This document shows positions 49,974 to 59,178 of a stretch of 64,000 nucleotides of DNA, piece after piece. The notes under the pieces are model-generated. The model had not been told where the DNA came from and did no database searches. It was given only the letters and a program-made list of their open reading frames with translations. Numbering within the stretch: the first letter of the stretch is position 1; each line of letters begins with the position of its first letter. Position numbers and translations under genes: made by a program. This DNA is from Streptomyces shenzhenensis (GTDB lineage Bacteria; Actinomycetota; Actinomycetes; Streptomycetales; Streptomycetaceae): the NCBI RefSeq assembly GCF_021462265.1, contig NZ_JAJONF010000005.1, forward strand, positions 351,376 through 415,375. Reading direction: 5' to 3'.

Positions 49974-50474
49974 TCACGTCACTGGGGATGCTGTACTGCG
50001 TTCCCCGTGGTCCAGTTGGACGCCGGCCTCGGTGAAGCTGTCGAGGGCGGGCAGGAGGACGGTCTGCTCCACCGCGAGGTGGGTGGTCAGGCGCGCCTCG
50101 ATGCGCTGAGCGGTGGCCTTCGCGCGGTGCGGGTCGTCGGTGCGGGTGAGAGCGTCGATGTCCTGCTCGAGGGCGGTCGCGGCAGTTCGCAGGGCCCGGA
50201 TGAGCAGGCGGGTCTCCGGGGATTCTGCCGCTGGGGCGTACAGGGCCTGGTCGGTGGCGTTCAGGTGTCGGCGCACCGGGCCGGTGCAGAAGTCGGTCAG
50301 GGTCGCCAGGGCGGTCTCCCGGGCGTCCGTGCTCAGTTCCAGTTCGGTCAGCAGCGCGACCTTCGGCCGCAGGCCGGCGAGCAGCCGCTGGGAAGCGGCG
50401 CGGATCCCGGCCCGTGCCTGGATGGCAGGGTCGCTCTCGCCGGCCTGGATGAAGACCTCGGACGTCAGCGTCAT
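49974..50474 (-). CDS. Hemerythrin-like domain protein
   Basis: 166 residues from ATG 50474 (MTLTSEVFIQAGESDPAIQA; GGAGAGGGGCC upstream). A paralogue of the first half of the DUF2249 protein (same SxEVFIQAxxxDPxxxARA opening; HLAVEQTVLLPALDSF). The pattern of helices and His/Glu residues suits a di-iron or haem-free hemerythrin-like bundle that may bind O2 or NO. It lacks the DUF2249 domain. It is transcribed divergently from the ferredoxin gene, with site C of the shared motif between them. Confidence 0.78.
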   Translation of the reverse strand: MTLTSEVFIQAGESDPAIQARAGIRAASQRLLAGLRPKVALLTELELSTDARETALATLTDFCTGPVRRHLNATDQALYAPAAESPETRLLIRALRTAATALEQDIDALTRTDDPHRAKATAQRIEARLTTHLAVEQTVLLPALDSFTEAGVQLDHGERSTASPVT

Positions 50475-50519
50475 GGCTCTGGCCCCTCTCCTGGCAGCGC
50501 CCCGAACGGACGCCTTCAA

Positions 50520-50544
50520 TTATTACATGTAGTATTCGTAGAAA
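50520..50544. promoter_or_regulatory. Shared operator motif, site C (hemerythrin/ferredoxin divergent promoter)
   Basis: TTATTAC (50520-50526), 11 bp, GTAGAAA (50538-50544), between the divergent hemerythrin (50474, minus) and ferredoxin (50587, plus) starts, positioned to control both. Confidence 0.6.
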
Positions 50545-50586
50545 CTTGGTGCTGGAAACCTCTGAGACGAGAGGGGAGGTGCGCCG

Positions 50587-50907
50587 ATGACCTACGTGAT
50601 CGCGCAGCCGTGTGTCGATGTGAAGGACAGGGCGTGCGTCGAGGAATGCCCGGTGGACTGCATCTACGAGGGACAGCGGTCGCTGTACATCCATCCGGAC
50701 GAATGCGTGGACTGCGGTGCGTGCGAGCCGGTCTGCCCTGTCGAGGCGATCTTCTACGAGGAGGACGTACCGGACCAGTGGTCGCAGTACACCCGCGCGA
50801 ACGCCGAGTTCTTCGACGCGCTCGGATCGCCCGGGGGCGCCGCCAAGCTGGGATTGATCGAGCGTGACCATCCGCTGATCGCCGCTCTTCCGCCCCAGGG
50901 GGAGTGA
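50587..50907 (+). CDS. fdxA: 7Fe/8Fe bacterial ferredoxin (FdxA type)
   Basis: 106 residues. Two clusters are visible: the first CVDVKDRACVEECPVDCIYE (3Fe-4S type spacing) and the second ECVDCGACEPVCPVEAIFYE (4Fe-4S). A C-terminal extension (WSQYTRANAEFFDALGSPGG AAKLG) is typical of actinobacterial FdxA. It is a low-potential one-electron carrier in the cytoplasm. GAGGGGAGG precedes ATG 50587. Its promoter contains the motif shared with the SufR-like regulator gene; FdxA is hypoxia/NO-induced in other actinobacteria, consistent with the setting. Confidence 0.93.
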   Translation: MTYVIAQPCVDVKDRACVEECPVDCIYEGQRSLYIHPDECVDCGACEPVCPVEAIFYEEDVPDQWSQYTRANAEFFDALGSPGGAAKLGLIERDHPLIAALPPQGE

Positions 50908-51034
50908 CGGCCCCGGAAGCCGCCACGGCCGCGCACCGGGCCCGGTACCCGTCCGGCTCGCCGGAGCGTGCCGTTCACCGATCGGCCCGGGCCTGCCCCC
51001 ACGCCTCATGACCCGCATAACGAGGAAGGAACTC

Positions 51035-51406
51035 ATGCACGTCGCCGAGATCGCCACCTCCCCCCGCCGCCGGGCGCCCGCGCCCGGCGTCCCGACCGCG
51101 GCCCTGCTCACCACCGCGGAAACCTCCGACCAGGTCGCCGTTCTCCACGTGGAACTGCCCGCGGGCGCCGCCATGCCCGAACACGACCACGGAGCCTCGC
51201 AGATCGTGCTCACCCCGCTGGCCGGATCCGTTGAGCTGCACCACAACGGCCAGGCTCGGACACTCACGGCCGGTACGGCCGCCGCCCACATCGCCCGCGG
51301 CGAGCGCGTCAGCCTGACCAACCCCGGTGATCAGCCGGCCTCGCTCATGGTCGTGGCCTCACCACCGGAGTTCGCGGACCGTCTCGCGTCCTGGCCGCCG
51401 GCCTGA
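51035..51406 (+). CDS. Cupin-domain protein
   Basis: 123 residues. LHVELPAGAAMPEHDHGASQ carries the cupin motif 1 metal residues (EHDHGxxQ), followed by VLTPLAGSVELHHNGQARTL and a second-motif region (GTAAAHIARGERVSL). Metal binding looks intact, unlike the cupin at 48715. Start 51035 is chosen for the strong GAGGAAGGA 4-12 bp upstream; an in-frame ATG at 51008 lacks one. It lies 127 bp after fdxA and before a small membrane protein gene; all three may form one transcript. Confidence 0.85.
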   Translation: MHVAEIATSPRRRAPAPGVPTAALLTTAETSDQVAVLHVELPAGAAMPEHDHGASQIVLTPLAGSVELHHNGQARTLTAGTAAAHIARGERVSLTNPGDQPASLMVVASPPEFADRLASWPPA

Positions 51407-51457
51407 TCCACCCCACCCGACCGCCGTCCTTCGGCACGGCAGAGAGGCAACGCATCG

Positions 51458-51886
51458 ATGAACACCACGTCGGCCGCGACCGCGGGCGCGGTCGTCTTCC
51501 TCTGGCTCGGAATGGTGCTGGCGATCTCCTTCCTTGAGGCGCCGCTGAAGTTCCGAGCGCCCGGGGTGACCATCCCCATCGGACTGGGCATCGGCCGGAT
51601 GGTCTTCCGCGCACTGAACCTCGTCGAGGTCGTCCTGGCCGTCGTCGTCGTCGCGGCGGTGGCCGTCGGCGGCCCATCGGCGGCCGTCGTGGTGCTCACC
51701 GGCGCCGTGGCGGTGCTGCTCGCCGTACAACTGGGCGTGGTTCGCCCTCGGTTGAACCGCCGGTCGGACCGGGTTCTTGCCGGAGAGGAGCTGCCCCGCT
51801 CGCGCGGGCACGTCTACTACGTGGCCTTCGAGATCGCCAAGGTCATCGCCCTGACGGCGCTGGGGATCAGCCTGCTGGCGCGGTAG
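51458..51886 (+). CDS. Four-helix integral membrane protein
   Basis: 142 residues, mostly hydrophobic: helix 1 AGAVVFLWLGMVLAISFLEA, then PLKFRAPGVTIPIGLGIGRM (conserved-looking loop), helix 2 LNLVEVVLAVVVVAAVAVGG, helix 3 AAVVVLTGAVAVLLAVQLGV, loop RPRLNRRSDRVLAGEELPRS, helix 4 YYVAFEIAKVIALTALGISL. It resembles the DUF4149-like/TMEM205 group. The loop charge pattern is typical of small redox-site or transport accessory proteins, but no function is established. It lies 51 bp after the cupin stop. Confidence 0.75.
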   Translation: MNTTSAATAGAVVFLWLGMVLAISFLEAPLKFRAPGVTIPIGLGIGRMVFRALNLVEVVLAVVVVAAVAVGGPSAAVVVLTGAVAVLLAVQLGVVRPRLNRRSDRVLAGEELPRSRGHVYYVAFEIAKVIALTALGISLLAR

Positions 51887-51955
51887 CCCGCCTGCCGGGC
51901 CGGGTCTGCATGGCGCGGTTGCCGTTTCCATGTCGGACAGCTTGACCAGCTCGGG

Positions 51956-52699
51956 TCAGTAGCGGACGCCGATGCGGCGCCAGCGGCGCCCGCTGGTGCC
52001 CGGTTCGGTGGGATGGGCGGCGGTGCGAGAGCGGTAGAGAATGAACGGCCGCCACAAGTACCACAGCGGGACGCTCCAGGCGTGGACCAGCCGGGTGAAG
52101 GGCCACACCGCGAGAATGGCCCACGCGGCGGTGGCATGGACCTGGTAGATCAGCGGAGCGTGGGAGATCGCGGCCACGTCCGGGTTGCCGGCGAACAGGC
52201 CGCGGAACCACAACGCCACGCTCTGACGGTAGTCGTAGCCGGCACCGAGGAGGTTGATGCCCATGGTGGGGATGATGCCGAGCACGATGACGACGGCGAG
52301 CAGGAGGAGGGCCACCCAGTCGACGGGGCTGGTGGTGGCACGGACCTTGGGCACGGTGGTCCGGCGGAAGGCGAGGATCACCACGCCGGAGATGACGGCG
52401 AGTGCGGCGACGGTGCCGCCGGTGGAGGAGAACCAGCGGTAGGTGTCCTCGGGGATGCCGAGCCACCGGGTGAACGACTCGGGGATGAGGATGCCCACGA
52501 CGTGGCCGGCGATGGCCGCGAAGGTGCCGTAGTGGAAGAGCGGCCCGCCCCATTTCAGCAGGCGGCGCTCCTGGAGCTGGGTGGAGCGGCTGGTCCAGCC
52601 GAACTGGTCGTAGCGCCAGCGCCAGACGTGGCCGACGACGAAGGTGACAAGGGCGAGGTAGGGCAGGATGACCCACCACCACAGGTCCCAGGAACTCAC
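51956..52699 (-). CDS. narI: Respiratory nitrate reductase gamma subunit (cytochrome b)
   Basis: 247 residues, five transmembrane helices (WWWVILPYLALVTFVVGHVW; FHYGTFAAIAGHVVGILIPE; VAALAVISGVVILAF; WVALLLLAVVIVLGIIPTMG; HATAAWAILAVWPFTRLVHA). Haem-ligand histidines are present in GHVWRWRYDQFGW, FHYG/AGHVVG and FTRLVHAWSVP. It takes electrons from menaquinol to NarH. GTG 52699 overlaps narJ's stop by 4 bp. It is the last gene of narGHJI. Confidence 0.95.
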   Translation of the reverse strand: MSSWDLWWWVILPYLALVTFVVGHVWRWRYDQFGWTSRSTQLQERRLLKWGGPLFHYGTFAAIAGHVVGILIPESFTRWLGIPEDTYRWFSSTGGTVAALAVISGVVILAFRRTTVPKVRATTSPVDWVALLLLAVVIVLGIIPTMGINLLGAGYDYRQSVALWFRGLFAGNPDVAAISHAPLIYQVHATAAWAILAVWPFTRLVHAWSVPLWYLWRPFILYRSRTAAHPTEPGTSGRRWRRIGVRY

Positions 52700-53406
52700 C
52701 GGCCCTCCTTTGCGCTCAGGAACGCTCTCTGCGTCGGGTATGCGGATGGTGCCGGGCGTCCGGGCGGGGCGATCGGGTCCAGTCCGGTCTGCTCCGGTGG
52801 GCCGAAGGGCTCCAGGCCGACGTGTTCGCCCGGTGGTCCTTCGGCGGCCAGCCGTCGCCACGTGTCGCGCTCGTGGCGGGCTGGTTCGGGCAGCCGGCCG
52901 CAGAGGGTGTCGAGGACGGCGGCATAGGGGGTGGAGTGCTGGTGAAGCGCCTGCCGGAGGAGTTCGAGTCCGGCCCGGCATTGCAGCAGGATGCGGTGGC
53001 CGGGTTCGGGGGCGAGGGCGGCGAACTCCAGGATCAGCGGCAGGAAGTCCGGCAGCTCCGCCTCGGGCGGTTCGTGTCCGGCCTGGCGGTAGGTGTGTTT
53101 GAGGGCGAGCAGGGCCATGCCGCGGGCGCGGGTGTCGCCGTGCCGGTAGTAGGTCAGGTGCAGGCTGCGGCGGCGGGTGTGGTCGAAGGTGTCGACGTAC
53201 TGCTGGGCGGTCTCGGTGGGGGGCAGGTACAGCAGGTGGTCGCAGGCGGTGGCGAGCCGGGTGCGGTCGGCCGGGTCGGCGATTGCGGGGAGTGCGGTGG
53301 TGATGTCGTCGAGGCAGGCGAGCATCGTTTGGTCCGGGTAGCGCAGGAGGACCGAGGCGACGCGGTGCACCAGGGGCGTGTCGGCTGACGGGTGGCGGGA
53401 GATCAC
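52696..53406 (-). CDS. narJ: Nitrate reductase assembly chaperone
   Basis: 236 residues. The NarJ/DMSO chaperone core is AQQYVDTFDHTRRRSLHLTY YRHGDTRARGMALLALKHTY, with EPPEAELPDFLPLILEFAAL following. It inserts the molybdenum cofactor into NarG before membrane attachment and is not part of the final enzyme. ATG 53406 overlaps narH's stop by 4 bp. The Pro-rich C-terminal 50 residues are variable in the family. Confidence 0.95.
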   Translation of the reverse strand: MISRHPSADTPLVHRVASVLLRYPDQTMLACLDDITTALPAIADPADRTRLATACDHLLYLPPTETAQQYVDTFDHTRRRSLHLTYYRHGDTRARGMALLALKHTYRQAGHEPPEAELPDFLPLILEFAALAPEPGHRILLQCRAGLELLRQALHQHSTPYAAVLDTLCGRLPEPARHERDTWRRLAAEGPPGEHVGLEPFGPPEQTGLDPIAPPGRPAPSAYPTQRAFLSAKEGR

Positions 53407-55058
53407 CGGCCGCTCCCGTCGCCGAAGAGGCCGGGGGCGGGGCCGGTGCCGTTCCAGCCGAGGAGGTTGAAGCGGACCTTTCCGTCGCCGTCGCGGAACT
53501 GGCTGCCGCCGCCTGACGGGTTCAGGCCGGGCAGGGGTGGCGGGGCGGGGGTGAGTTGGTCTTCGTCGTGGGCGGCGAGACCGGACACGCCGCCGGGGTG
53601 GTCGAGGGAGCAGTGCTGGGCCATGAGGGCGCCGGAGCCCTCGGCGTGCACCCGGGGGACGACGTAGCGGTCGTCGTACTTGGCGATGGCCAGCAGCCGG
53701 TACAGGTCCTCGATGTCCTGGGCGCTTGCGCCGACCTGGCCGAGGAGGTCCTGGTCGGGCGGGTCGCCGAGCTGCTGGGCGCGCATGTGGGCGCGCATCG
53801 CGGTCAGTTTGCGCAGGACGCCCTCCACCACGGTGGTGTCACCGGCGGTGAAGAGGTTGGCCAGGTACTCCATGGGGATGCGCAGGGAGTCGATGGCGGC
53901 GAACACGCGGTCGGGGTCGTCGTCGTGGTAGCCGGTGGCGTGCACGGCGTCCGTGACCGGGGACAGGGGCGGGACGTACCAGACCATGGGCATGGTGCGG
54001 TACTCCGGGTGCAGCGGCAGCGCCACCCGGTGCTTCTTGATCAGCGCGTACACCGGGGATCGCCGGGCGGCCTGGATCCAGTCGTGGGCGATGCCGTCAC
54101 GCTCGGCCGCAGCGACCACGTCCGGGTCGTGCGGATCGAGGAAGACCGACAGTTGCGCCTCGTACAGGTCCTTGTCGTCCTTGACGGAGGCGGCCTGGAG
54201 GACGGCATCGGCGTCGTACAGCATCACGCCGAGGTGGCGCAGCCGGCCCACGCAGGTCTCGGAGCAGATGGTGGGCTGCCCGGCCTCGATGCGCGGGTAG
54301 CAGAAGGTGCACTTCTCGGCCTTGCCGGTGCGGTGGTTGAAGTAGACCTTCTTGTACGGGCAGCCCGACACACAGAACCGCCAGCCGCGGCAGCGGTCCT
54401 GGTCGACCAGGACGATGCCGTCCTCCTCACGCTTGTACATCGCCCCCGAGGGGCAGGAGGCGACGCAGGAGGGGTTGAGGCAGTGCTCGCAGATCCGCGG
54501 CAGGTAGAACATGAACGCCTGCTCGAACTCCATCCGCACCCGTTCTGCCATCCCCTTCAGGTTCGGGTCGGCGGTGGCGTAGTCGGCGGCTCCGGCGAGG
54601 TCGTCGTCCCAGTTCGGGCCGTGCACCGGGCGCATGTCCCGGCCGGTGAGCTGGGATTTGGGGCGGGCGCTGGTGAAGCTGTCGGACAGCGGCGCGGTGG
54701 TCAGGCTCTGGTAGTCGTAGGTCCACGGTTCGTAGAAGTCGTCGAGCGAGGGCAGGTCGGGGTTGTAGAAGATGGTGGCCAGTTTGCGCAGCCGGCCGCC
54801 GGCCTTGAGCTTCAGCTTGCCGCGGCGGTTCAGGGTCCAGCCGCCCTTCCACTTCTCCTGGTCCTCATACCGGCGCGGGTATCCGGCGCCCGGTTTGGTC
54901 TCGACGTTGTTGAACCAGACGTACTCCGATCCGGGCCGGTTGGTCCAGGTCTGCTTGCAGGTGACCGAGCAGGTGTGGCAGCCGATGCACTTGTCGAGGT
55001 TCATCACCATCGCCACCTGCGCCATCACCCGTCCGATGGTGGCTCCGCCACGGGGCAT
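53403..55058 (-). CDS. narH: Respiratory nitrate reductase beta subunit
   Basis: 551 residues. Iron-sulfur motifs in order: KCIGCHTCSVTCKQTW (near the N-terminus), ICEHCLNPSCVASCPSGAMY, CRGWRFCVSGCPYKK (the Trp variant of the 3Fe-4S site, as in NarH) and KCTFCYPRIEAG...CSETCVGRLR. It wires NarI haems to the NarG active site. ATG 55058 overlaps narG's stop by one base; MAQVAMVMNL at 55025 is an alternative start nearer the conserved region. The family's normal length is about 510-550. Confidence 0.96.
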   Translation of the reverse strand: MPRGGATIGRVMAQVAMVMNLDKCIGCHTCSVTCKQTWTNRPGSEYVWFNNVETKPGAGYPRRYEDQEKWKGGWTLNRRGKLKLKAGGRLRKLATIFYNPDLPSLDDFYEPWTYDYQSLTTAPLSDSFTSARPKSQLTGRDMRPVHGPNWDDDLAGAADYATADPNLKGMAERVRMEFEQAFMFYLPRICEHCLNPSCVASCPSGAMYKREEDGIVLVDQDRCRGWRFCVSGCPYKKVYFNHRTGKAEKCTFCYPRIEAGQPTICSETCVGRLRHLGVMLYDADAVLQAASVKDDKDLYEAQLSVFLDPHDPDVVAAAERDGIAHDWIQAARRSPVYALIKKHRVALPLHPEYRTMPMVWYVPPLSPVTDAVHATGYHDDDPDRVFAAIDSLRIPMEYLANLFTAGDTTVVEGVLRKLTAMRAHMRAQQLGDPPDQDLLGQVGASAQDIEDLYRLLAIAKYDDRYVVPRVHAEGSGALMAQHCSLDHPGGVSGLAAHDEDQLTPAPPPLPGLNPSGGGSQFRDGDGKVRFNLLGWNGTGPAPGLFGDGSGR

Positions 55059-58000
55059 CAGAAGTCCACCTCCTGGCTGCGCCGCCGGATGACGGTGATC
55101 TCGTCGCGTTGGTTGCCGGTGGGGCCGATGTAGTTGAAGCCGTAGGAGAACTGGGCGTAGCCGCCGATCAGATGGGTCGGTTTGATCAGCAGGCGGGTGA
55201 GGGAGTTGTCACCGCCGCCGTGCAGGCCGGAGGTCTCCGTCTTCGGCACGTTCAGGTGCCGGTCCATGGTGTGGTACATGTACACCGTCCCCTCGGGCAT
55301 GCGGTGGGTGACCACCGCGCGGCAGGCCACGACCCCGTTGCGGTTGTACGCCTCGATCCAGTCGTTGTCCGCGACCCCGATCTTCTCCGCGTCCTTCGGG
55401 CTCATCCAGATCACCGGGCCGCCGCGGAAGAGGGTGAGCATGTGCAGGTTCTCCTGGTACTCGGAGTGGATGGACCACTTCGAGTGCGGGGTCAGGTAGC
55501 GCACCACGAGTTCGGGGTGGCCGTCCGGTGAGCGGGTCGGCTCGCCGAAGTGGGCCATCATGTTCAGCGGTGGCCGGTAGACGGGCAGTTGTTCGCCGAA
55601 CTCGGCCATCCAGTCGTGGTCGAGGAAGAAGTGCTGGCGGCCGGTGAGGGTGTGCCAGGGCTTGAGGCGTTCGACGTTGACGGTGAACGGGGAGTAGCGG
55701 CGGCCGCCGGACTCGGTGCCGGACCACTCCGCCGAGGTGATCACCGCACGGGGCTGGGTGCGGGTGTCCTCGAAGGTGATGCGGTCGCCGGAGCGTTCCT
55801 CGGCCAGGTCGGCAAGGTCCACGCCGGTGCGCTCCTCCAGCGCGCGCAGCGACTGAACGGCCAGGCGGCCGTTGGTGGTGCCGGACAGGGCGAGGATCGC
55901 CTCGCAGAACTGGTCGTCGCGGGCGATCGAGGGACGGCCGTCGGCGATGCCACCGTGCACGGTGCCGTTGCTGGAGCGCAGGTAGGCGATCTCCTCAGTG
56001 GGTTTCCAGGTCAGGCCCTTGGTGGTGGTGCCCAGACTGTCCAGCAGCGGCCCGATGGCGGCCATCTTCTCGGCCACCGCGGTGTAGTCGCGTTCCACCA
56101 CGATCAGCTTCGGCATCGTCCTGCCCGGTACCGGCTCGCACTCGCCTGCCCTCCAGTCGCGCACCCGCCCGTGCGGCTGCGCCAACTCGTCGGCCGTGTC
56201 GTGGGCGAGCGGGGCGGCGATCACGTCGCGGCGCACGCCGAGATGGGTGGCGGCCAGGCGGGAGAACTCGGCGGCGATGGTGTGGAAGATGTCGAAGTCT
56301 GTCCGCGTCTGCCAGGGCGGTGCGATCGCCGGGCTGAAGGCGTGCACGAAGGGGTGCATGTCGGTGGAGGACAGGTCGTACTTCTCGTACCAGGTGGCAG
56401 CCGGCAGCACCACGTCGGAGAACAGGCAGGTGCTGGTCATGCGGAAGTCGACGGCCACCGACAGGTCGAGTTTGCCGACGGGGGCCTGTTCGCGCCAGGT
56501 GACGTCCTTGGGTCGCACCTCCGGCGGGGTCTCGGTGGCGGTGACGGCGTCGTCGGTGCCGAGCAGGTGGCGCAGCATGTACTCGTGGCCCTTCATCGAC
56601 GACGCGAACAGGTTCGCCCGCCAGATGAGCAGTACACGGGGGAAGTTGGCCGGGTCGTCGGGGTCCTCGGCGGCGAAGCGCAACCTGCCGGCCTTCAGCT
56701 CCTCGACGACGTACTCCGGTACGTCCTTGCCGGCCCGTTCGGCCTCGTCGCACACGTCGAGGGGGTTGCGGTCGAACGTGGGGTGCGAGGGCATCCAGCC
56801 CAGCCGGGCGGCCAGCGCGTTGCAGTCCGGCAGGGTACGTCCCGCCAGCCGGCCCTCCCCCAGGGGGCTGGCCAGTGTGTCGGCGGGGAACGCCTCGTAG
56901 CGCCACTGGTCGGTGGCCAGCCAGAACAGCGGCGTGCCCACCATGTGCCGGGTGGGCCGCTGCCAGTCCAGGCCGAACGCGAGATGGAACCAGCCGGTCA
57001 GCGGCCGTACCTTCTCCTGGCCGACGTAGTGCGCCCAGCCGCCGCCGTTCACCCCTTGGCTGCCGGTCAGCATCACCAGCGACAGAAACGCCCGGTAGAT
57101 CTGGTCGGAGTGGAACCAGTGGTTGGTGCCCGCCCCCATCGCGATCATCGAACGGCCACCGGTGCGCTCGGCGTTGCGGGCGAACTCCCGCGCCACCCGC
57201 GCCGCCGCCTTCGCCGGCACCGAGGTGATCGCCTCCTGCCAGGCCGGGGTGCAGGGCGCGTCGGCGTCGTCGTACCCCGTCGGCCACTCACCCGGCAGGC
57301 CCTCGCGGGCCACCCCGTACTGGGCCATCACCAGGTCGAAGACCGTAGTCACCAGGTGCCCGCTGACCCGCATCGCCGGCACACCGCGCCGCAGCACCCC
57401 GCCGGACTCGCCCGGTCCTGCGTCGAACCGCGGCAGGCCGACGGCCACCGCCGCGCCGTCCGGCCGGCCGTGCAGGGACAGCAGCGGATCCGCCCCTTTC
57501 AGGTTCAGGTTCCACCGGGGGCCGCCGTCCTGGGACGTCCAGCGAAAACCCAGCGACCCGTTCGGCACCACCGGTTCGCCCGTCCGGGCATCGAGCAGCA
57601 CCGTCTTGAACTCGGCCGCCTCCTCCTCACCGTCCCGGCCGGGCAGGTCGGCGGCCGTGAGGAACTTGTCCGGCACGTACCCACCGCCGTCGCGCTCGCG
57701 CAGCCGCACCAGGAACGGCAGGTCGGTGTACGTCTTCGCGTACTCGGTGAAGTACGGCACCTGCCGGTCGCGGTAGAACTCGCTCAGGATGACGTGCCCC
57801 ATGGCCATCGCCAGCGCGCCGTCCGTGCCCGGAGCCGCCGCGAGCCAGTCGTCGGCGAACTTGGTGTGGTCCCCGTAGTCCGGGGAGACCACCACGACCT
57901 TCTGCCCCTTGTAACGGGCCTCGGTCATGAAGTGCGCGTCCGGGGTGCGCGTGATCGGCAGATTGGTGCCCCACACGATCAGGTAGCCGGCGTTCCACCA

Positions 58001-58753
58001 GTCGCCGGACTCCGGCACGTCCGTCTGGTCACCGAACACCTGCGGCGAGGCCATCGGCAGGTCGGCGTACCAGTCGTAGAACGAGGAGATCGTGCCGCCG
58101 ATCATCGACAGGTACCGGGTGCCGGCCGCGTACGAGGCCATCGACATCGCCGGGATCGGGGAGAACCCCACGATCCGGTCCGGACCGTACCGCTTGACCG
58201 TGTGGACCTGCGCCGCCGCCACCAGTTCGGTGACCTCCTGCCAGGTGCCGCGCACGAACCCGCCCTTGCCCCGCGCCCGCTTGTACGCCGCCGAGCGCTC
58301 CGGATCCCCGGTCAGCCACGCCCACGCCTCGACGGGATCCGCGTGCCGTGCCTTCGCCTGCCGCCACAACTGAAGCAGCGGGCCGCGCACATACGGGTAG
58401 CGGATCCGGGTGGGCGAGTAGGTGTACCAGGAGAACGACGCGCCGCGCGGGCAGCCCCGCGGCTCGTACTCCGGAGAGTCCGGCCCCACCGAGGGATAGT
58501 CGGTCGCCTGCGTCTCCCAGGTGATCAGACCGTCCTTGACAAACACCCGCCAGGAGCAGGACCCCGTGCAGTTCACCCCGTGCGTGGAGCGCACCTCCCG
58601 GTCGTGGCGCCACCGCTCCCGGTAGAACTCCTCCGCCGCCCGGCCGCCCTCGCGGTACAGCATCCGCCGGTCGGGGGACTGGGTGCCCGGGAAGAAGTAC
58701 TGCGCCGTCCGCATCAGCCGCTCCGCCGCGGCATCGGCCCGGTCGGTGCTCAC
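55058..58753 (-). CDS. narG: Respiratory nitrate reductase alpha subunit (molybdopterin)
   Basis: 1231 residues, full length. The FS0 cluster region near 58-101 (THGVNCTGSCSW, PRGCPRGASFSWY) has the His-ligated 4Fe-4S cluster of Nar enzymes. Molybdenum bis-MGD domains follow (MASYAAGTRYLSMIGGTISS; GTNLPITRTPDAHFMTEARY; SMIAMGAGTNHWFHSDQIYR; TSTCLFSDVVLPAATWYEKY; QSLRALEERTG). There is no Tat signal cleavage site, as expected for membrane-bound inner-face Nar. It reduces nitrate to nitrite in anaerobic respiration; the operon narGHJI is intact. No narK transporter adjoins it, though a transporter fossil lies upstream. Confidence 0.97.
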   Translation of the reverse strand: MSTDRADAAAERLMRTAQYFFPGTQSPDRRMLYREGGRAAEEFYRERWRHDREVRSTHGVNCTGSCSWRVFVKDGLITWETQATDYPSVGPDSPEYEPRGCPRGASFSWYTYSPTRIRYPYVRGPLLQLWRQAKARHADPVEAWAWLTGDPERSAAYKRARGKGGFVRGTWQEVTELVAAAQVHTVKRYGPDRIVGFSPIPAMSMASYAAGTRYLSMIGGTISSFYDWYADLPMASPQVFGDQTDVPESGDWWNAGYLIVWGTNLPITRTPDAHFMTEARYKGQKVVVVSPDYGDHTKFADDWLAAAPGTDGALAMAMGHVILSEFYRDRQVPYFTEYAKTYTDLPFLVRLRERDGGGYVPDKFLTAADLPGRDGEEEAAEFKTVLLDARTGEPVVPNGSLGFRWTSQDGGPRWNLNLKGADPLLSLHGRPDGAAVAVGLPRFDAGPGESGGVLRRGVPAMRVSGHLVTTVFDLVMAQYGVAREGLPGEWPTGYDDADAPCTPAWQEAITSVPAKAAARVAREFARNAERTGGRSMIAMGAGTNHWFHSDQIYRAFLSLVMLTGSQGVNGGGWAHYVGQEKVRPLTGWFHLAFGLDWQRPTRHMVGTPLFWLATDQWRYEAFPADTLASPLGEGRLAGRTLPDCNALAARLGWMPSHPTFDRNPLDVCDEAERAGKDVPEYVVEELKAGRLRFAAEDPDDPANFPRVLLIWRANLFASSMKGHEYMLRHLLGTDDAVTATETPPEVRPKDVTWREQAPVGKLDLSVAVDFRMTSTCLFSDVVLPAATWYEKYDLSSTDMHPFVHAFSPAIAPPWQTRTDFDIFHTIAAEFSRLAATHLGVRRDVIAAPLAHDTADELAQPHGRVRDWRAGECEPVPGRTMPKLIVVERDYTAVAEKMAAIGPLLDSLGTTTKGLTWKPTEEIAYLRSSNGTVHGGIADGRPSIARDDQFCEAILALSGTTNGRLAVQSLRALEERTGVDLADLAEERSGDRITFEDTRTQPRAVITSAEWSGTESGGRRYSPFTVNVERLKPWHTLTGRQHFFLDHDWMAEFGEQLPVYRPPLNMMAHFGEPTRSPDGHPELVVRYLTPHSKWSIHSEYQENLHMLTLFRGGPVIWMSPKDAEKIGVADNDWIEAYNRNGVVACRAVVTHRMPEGTVYMYHTMDRHLNVPKTETSGLHGGGDNSLTRLLIKPTHLIGGYAQFSYGFNYIGPTGNQRDEITVIRRRSQEVDF

Positions 58754-59178
58754 ACCATTCGCCTCCTCGGATGCTGCAGCTGCCTACTCGCGCGTTGTGC
58801 GCACCCATGCCTCGCGTGACCGGCCGTGGGGACGGTGGCCACCATGCTCTTCCGAACAGCCGAACCGAACACGCCCGACACTCCGTCAGTCCATATACCT
58901 GCAGACAAGAAGCTCGAAAGGCCGAAACGCGGCGGCCCCGTAGGCAGGCCAGCGTCGGTGCAATGCGCAGGGGGCCGGCCATACAGCGAGGCGTACCGCC
59001 GCTGCCGTGGCCACCGGACTACCCCCTTTCCGTCTGCTCACCCACGCGCGGGCTCGCCGGCCCCGCCGCGGACGGCGCGGTACAGGGGCCGCGTCCGGAT
59101 CCGCACACGGTCAGTGTTGGGGCCCACTACCCGAATGGCAATCGGCCAATCGCACAAGCAGCCTTTCGCGCATCCCCG
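58754..59178. other. Upstream region of narG
   Basis: About 425 bp with no gene. It must hold the nar promoter (minus strand). TATATG near 58890 is a possible -10. The TTAC-N-GTARAAA motif of the neighbouring redox genes was looked for and not found here. Confidence 0.4.

Noticed and set aside
55550..58819. A 1089-codon plus-strand open frame opposite narG
   Set aside because: It is antisense to a full-length, unmistakable narG. Long shadows are normal in high-GC coding DNA.
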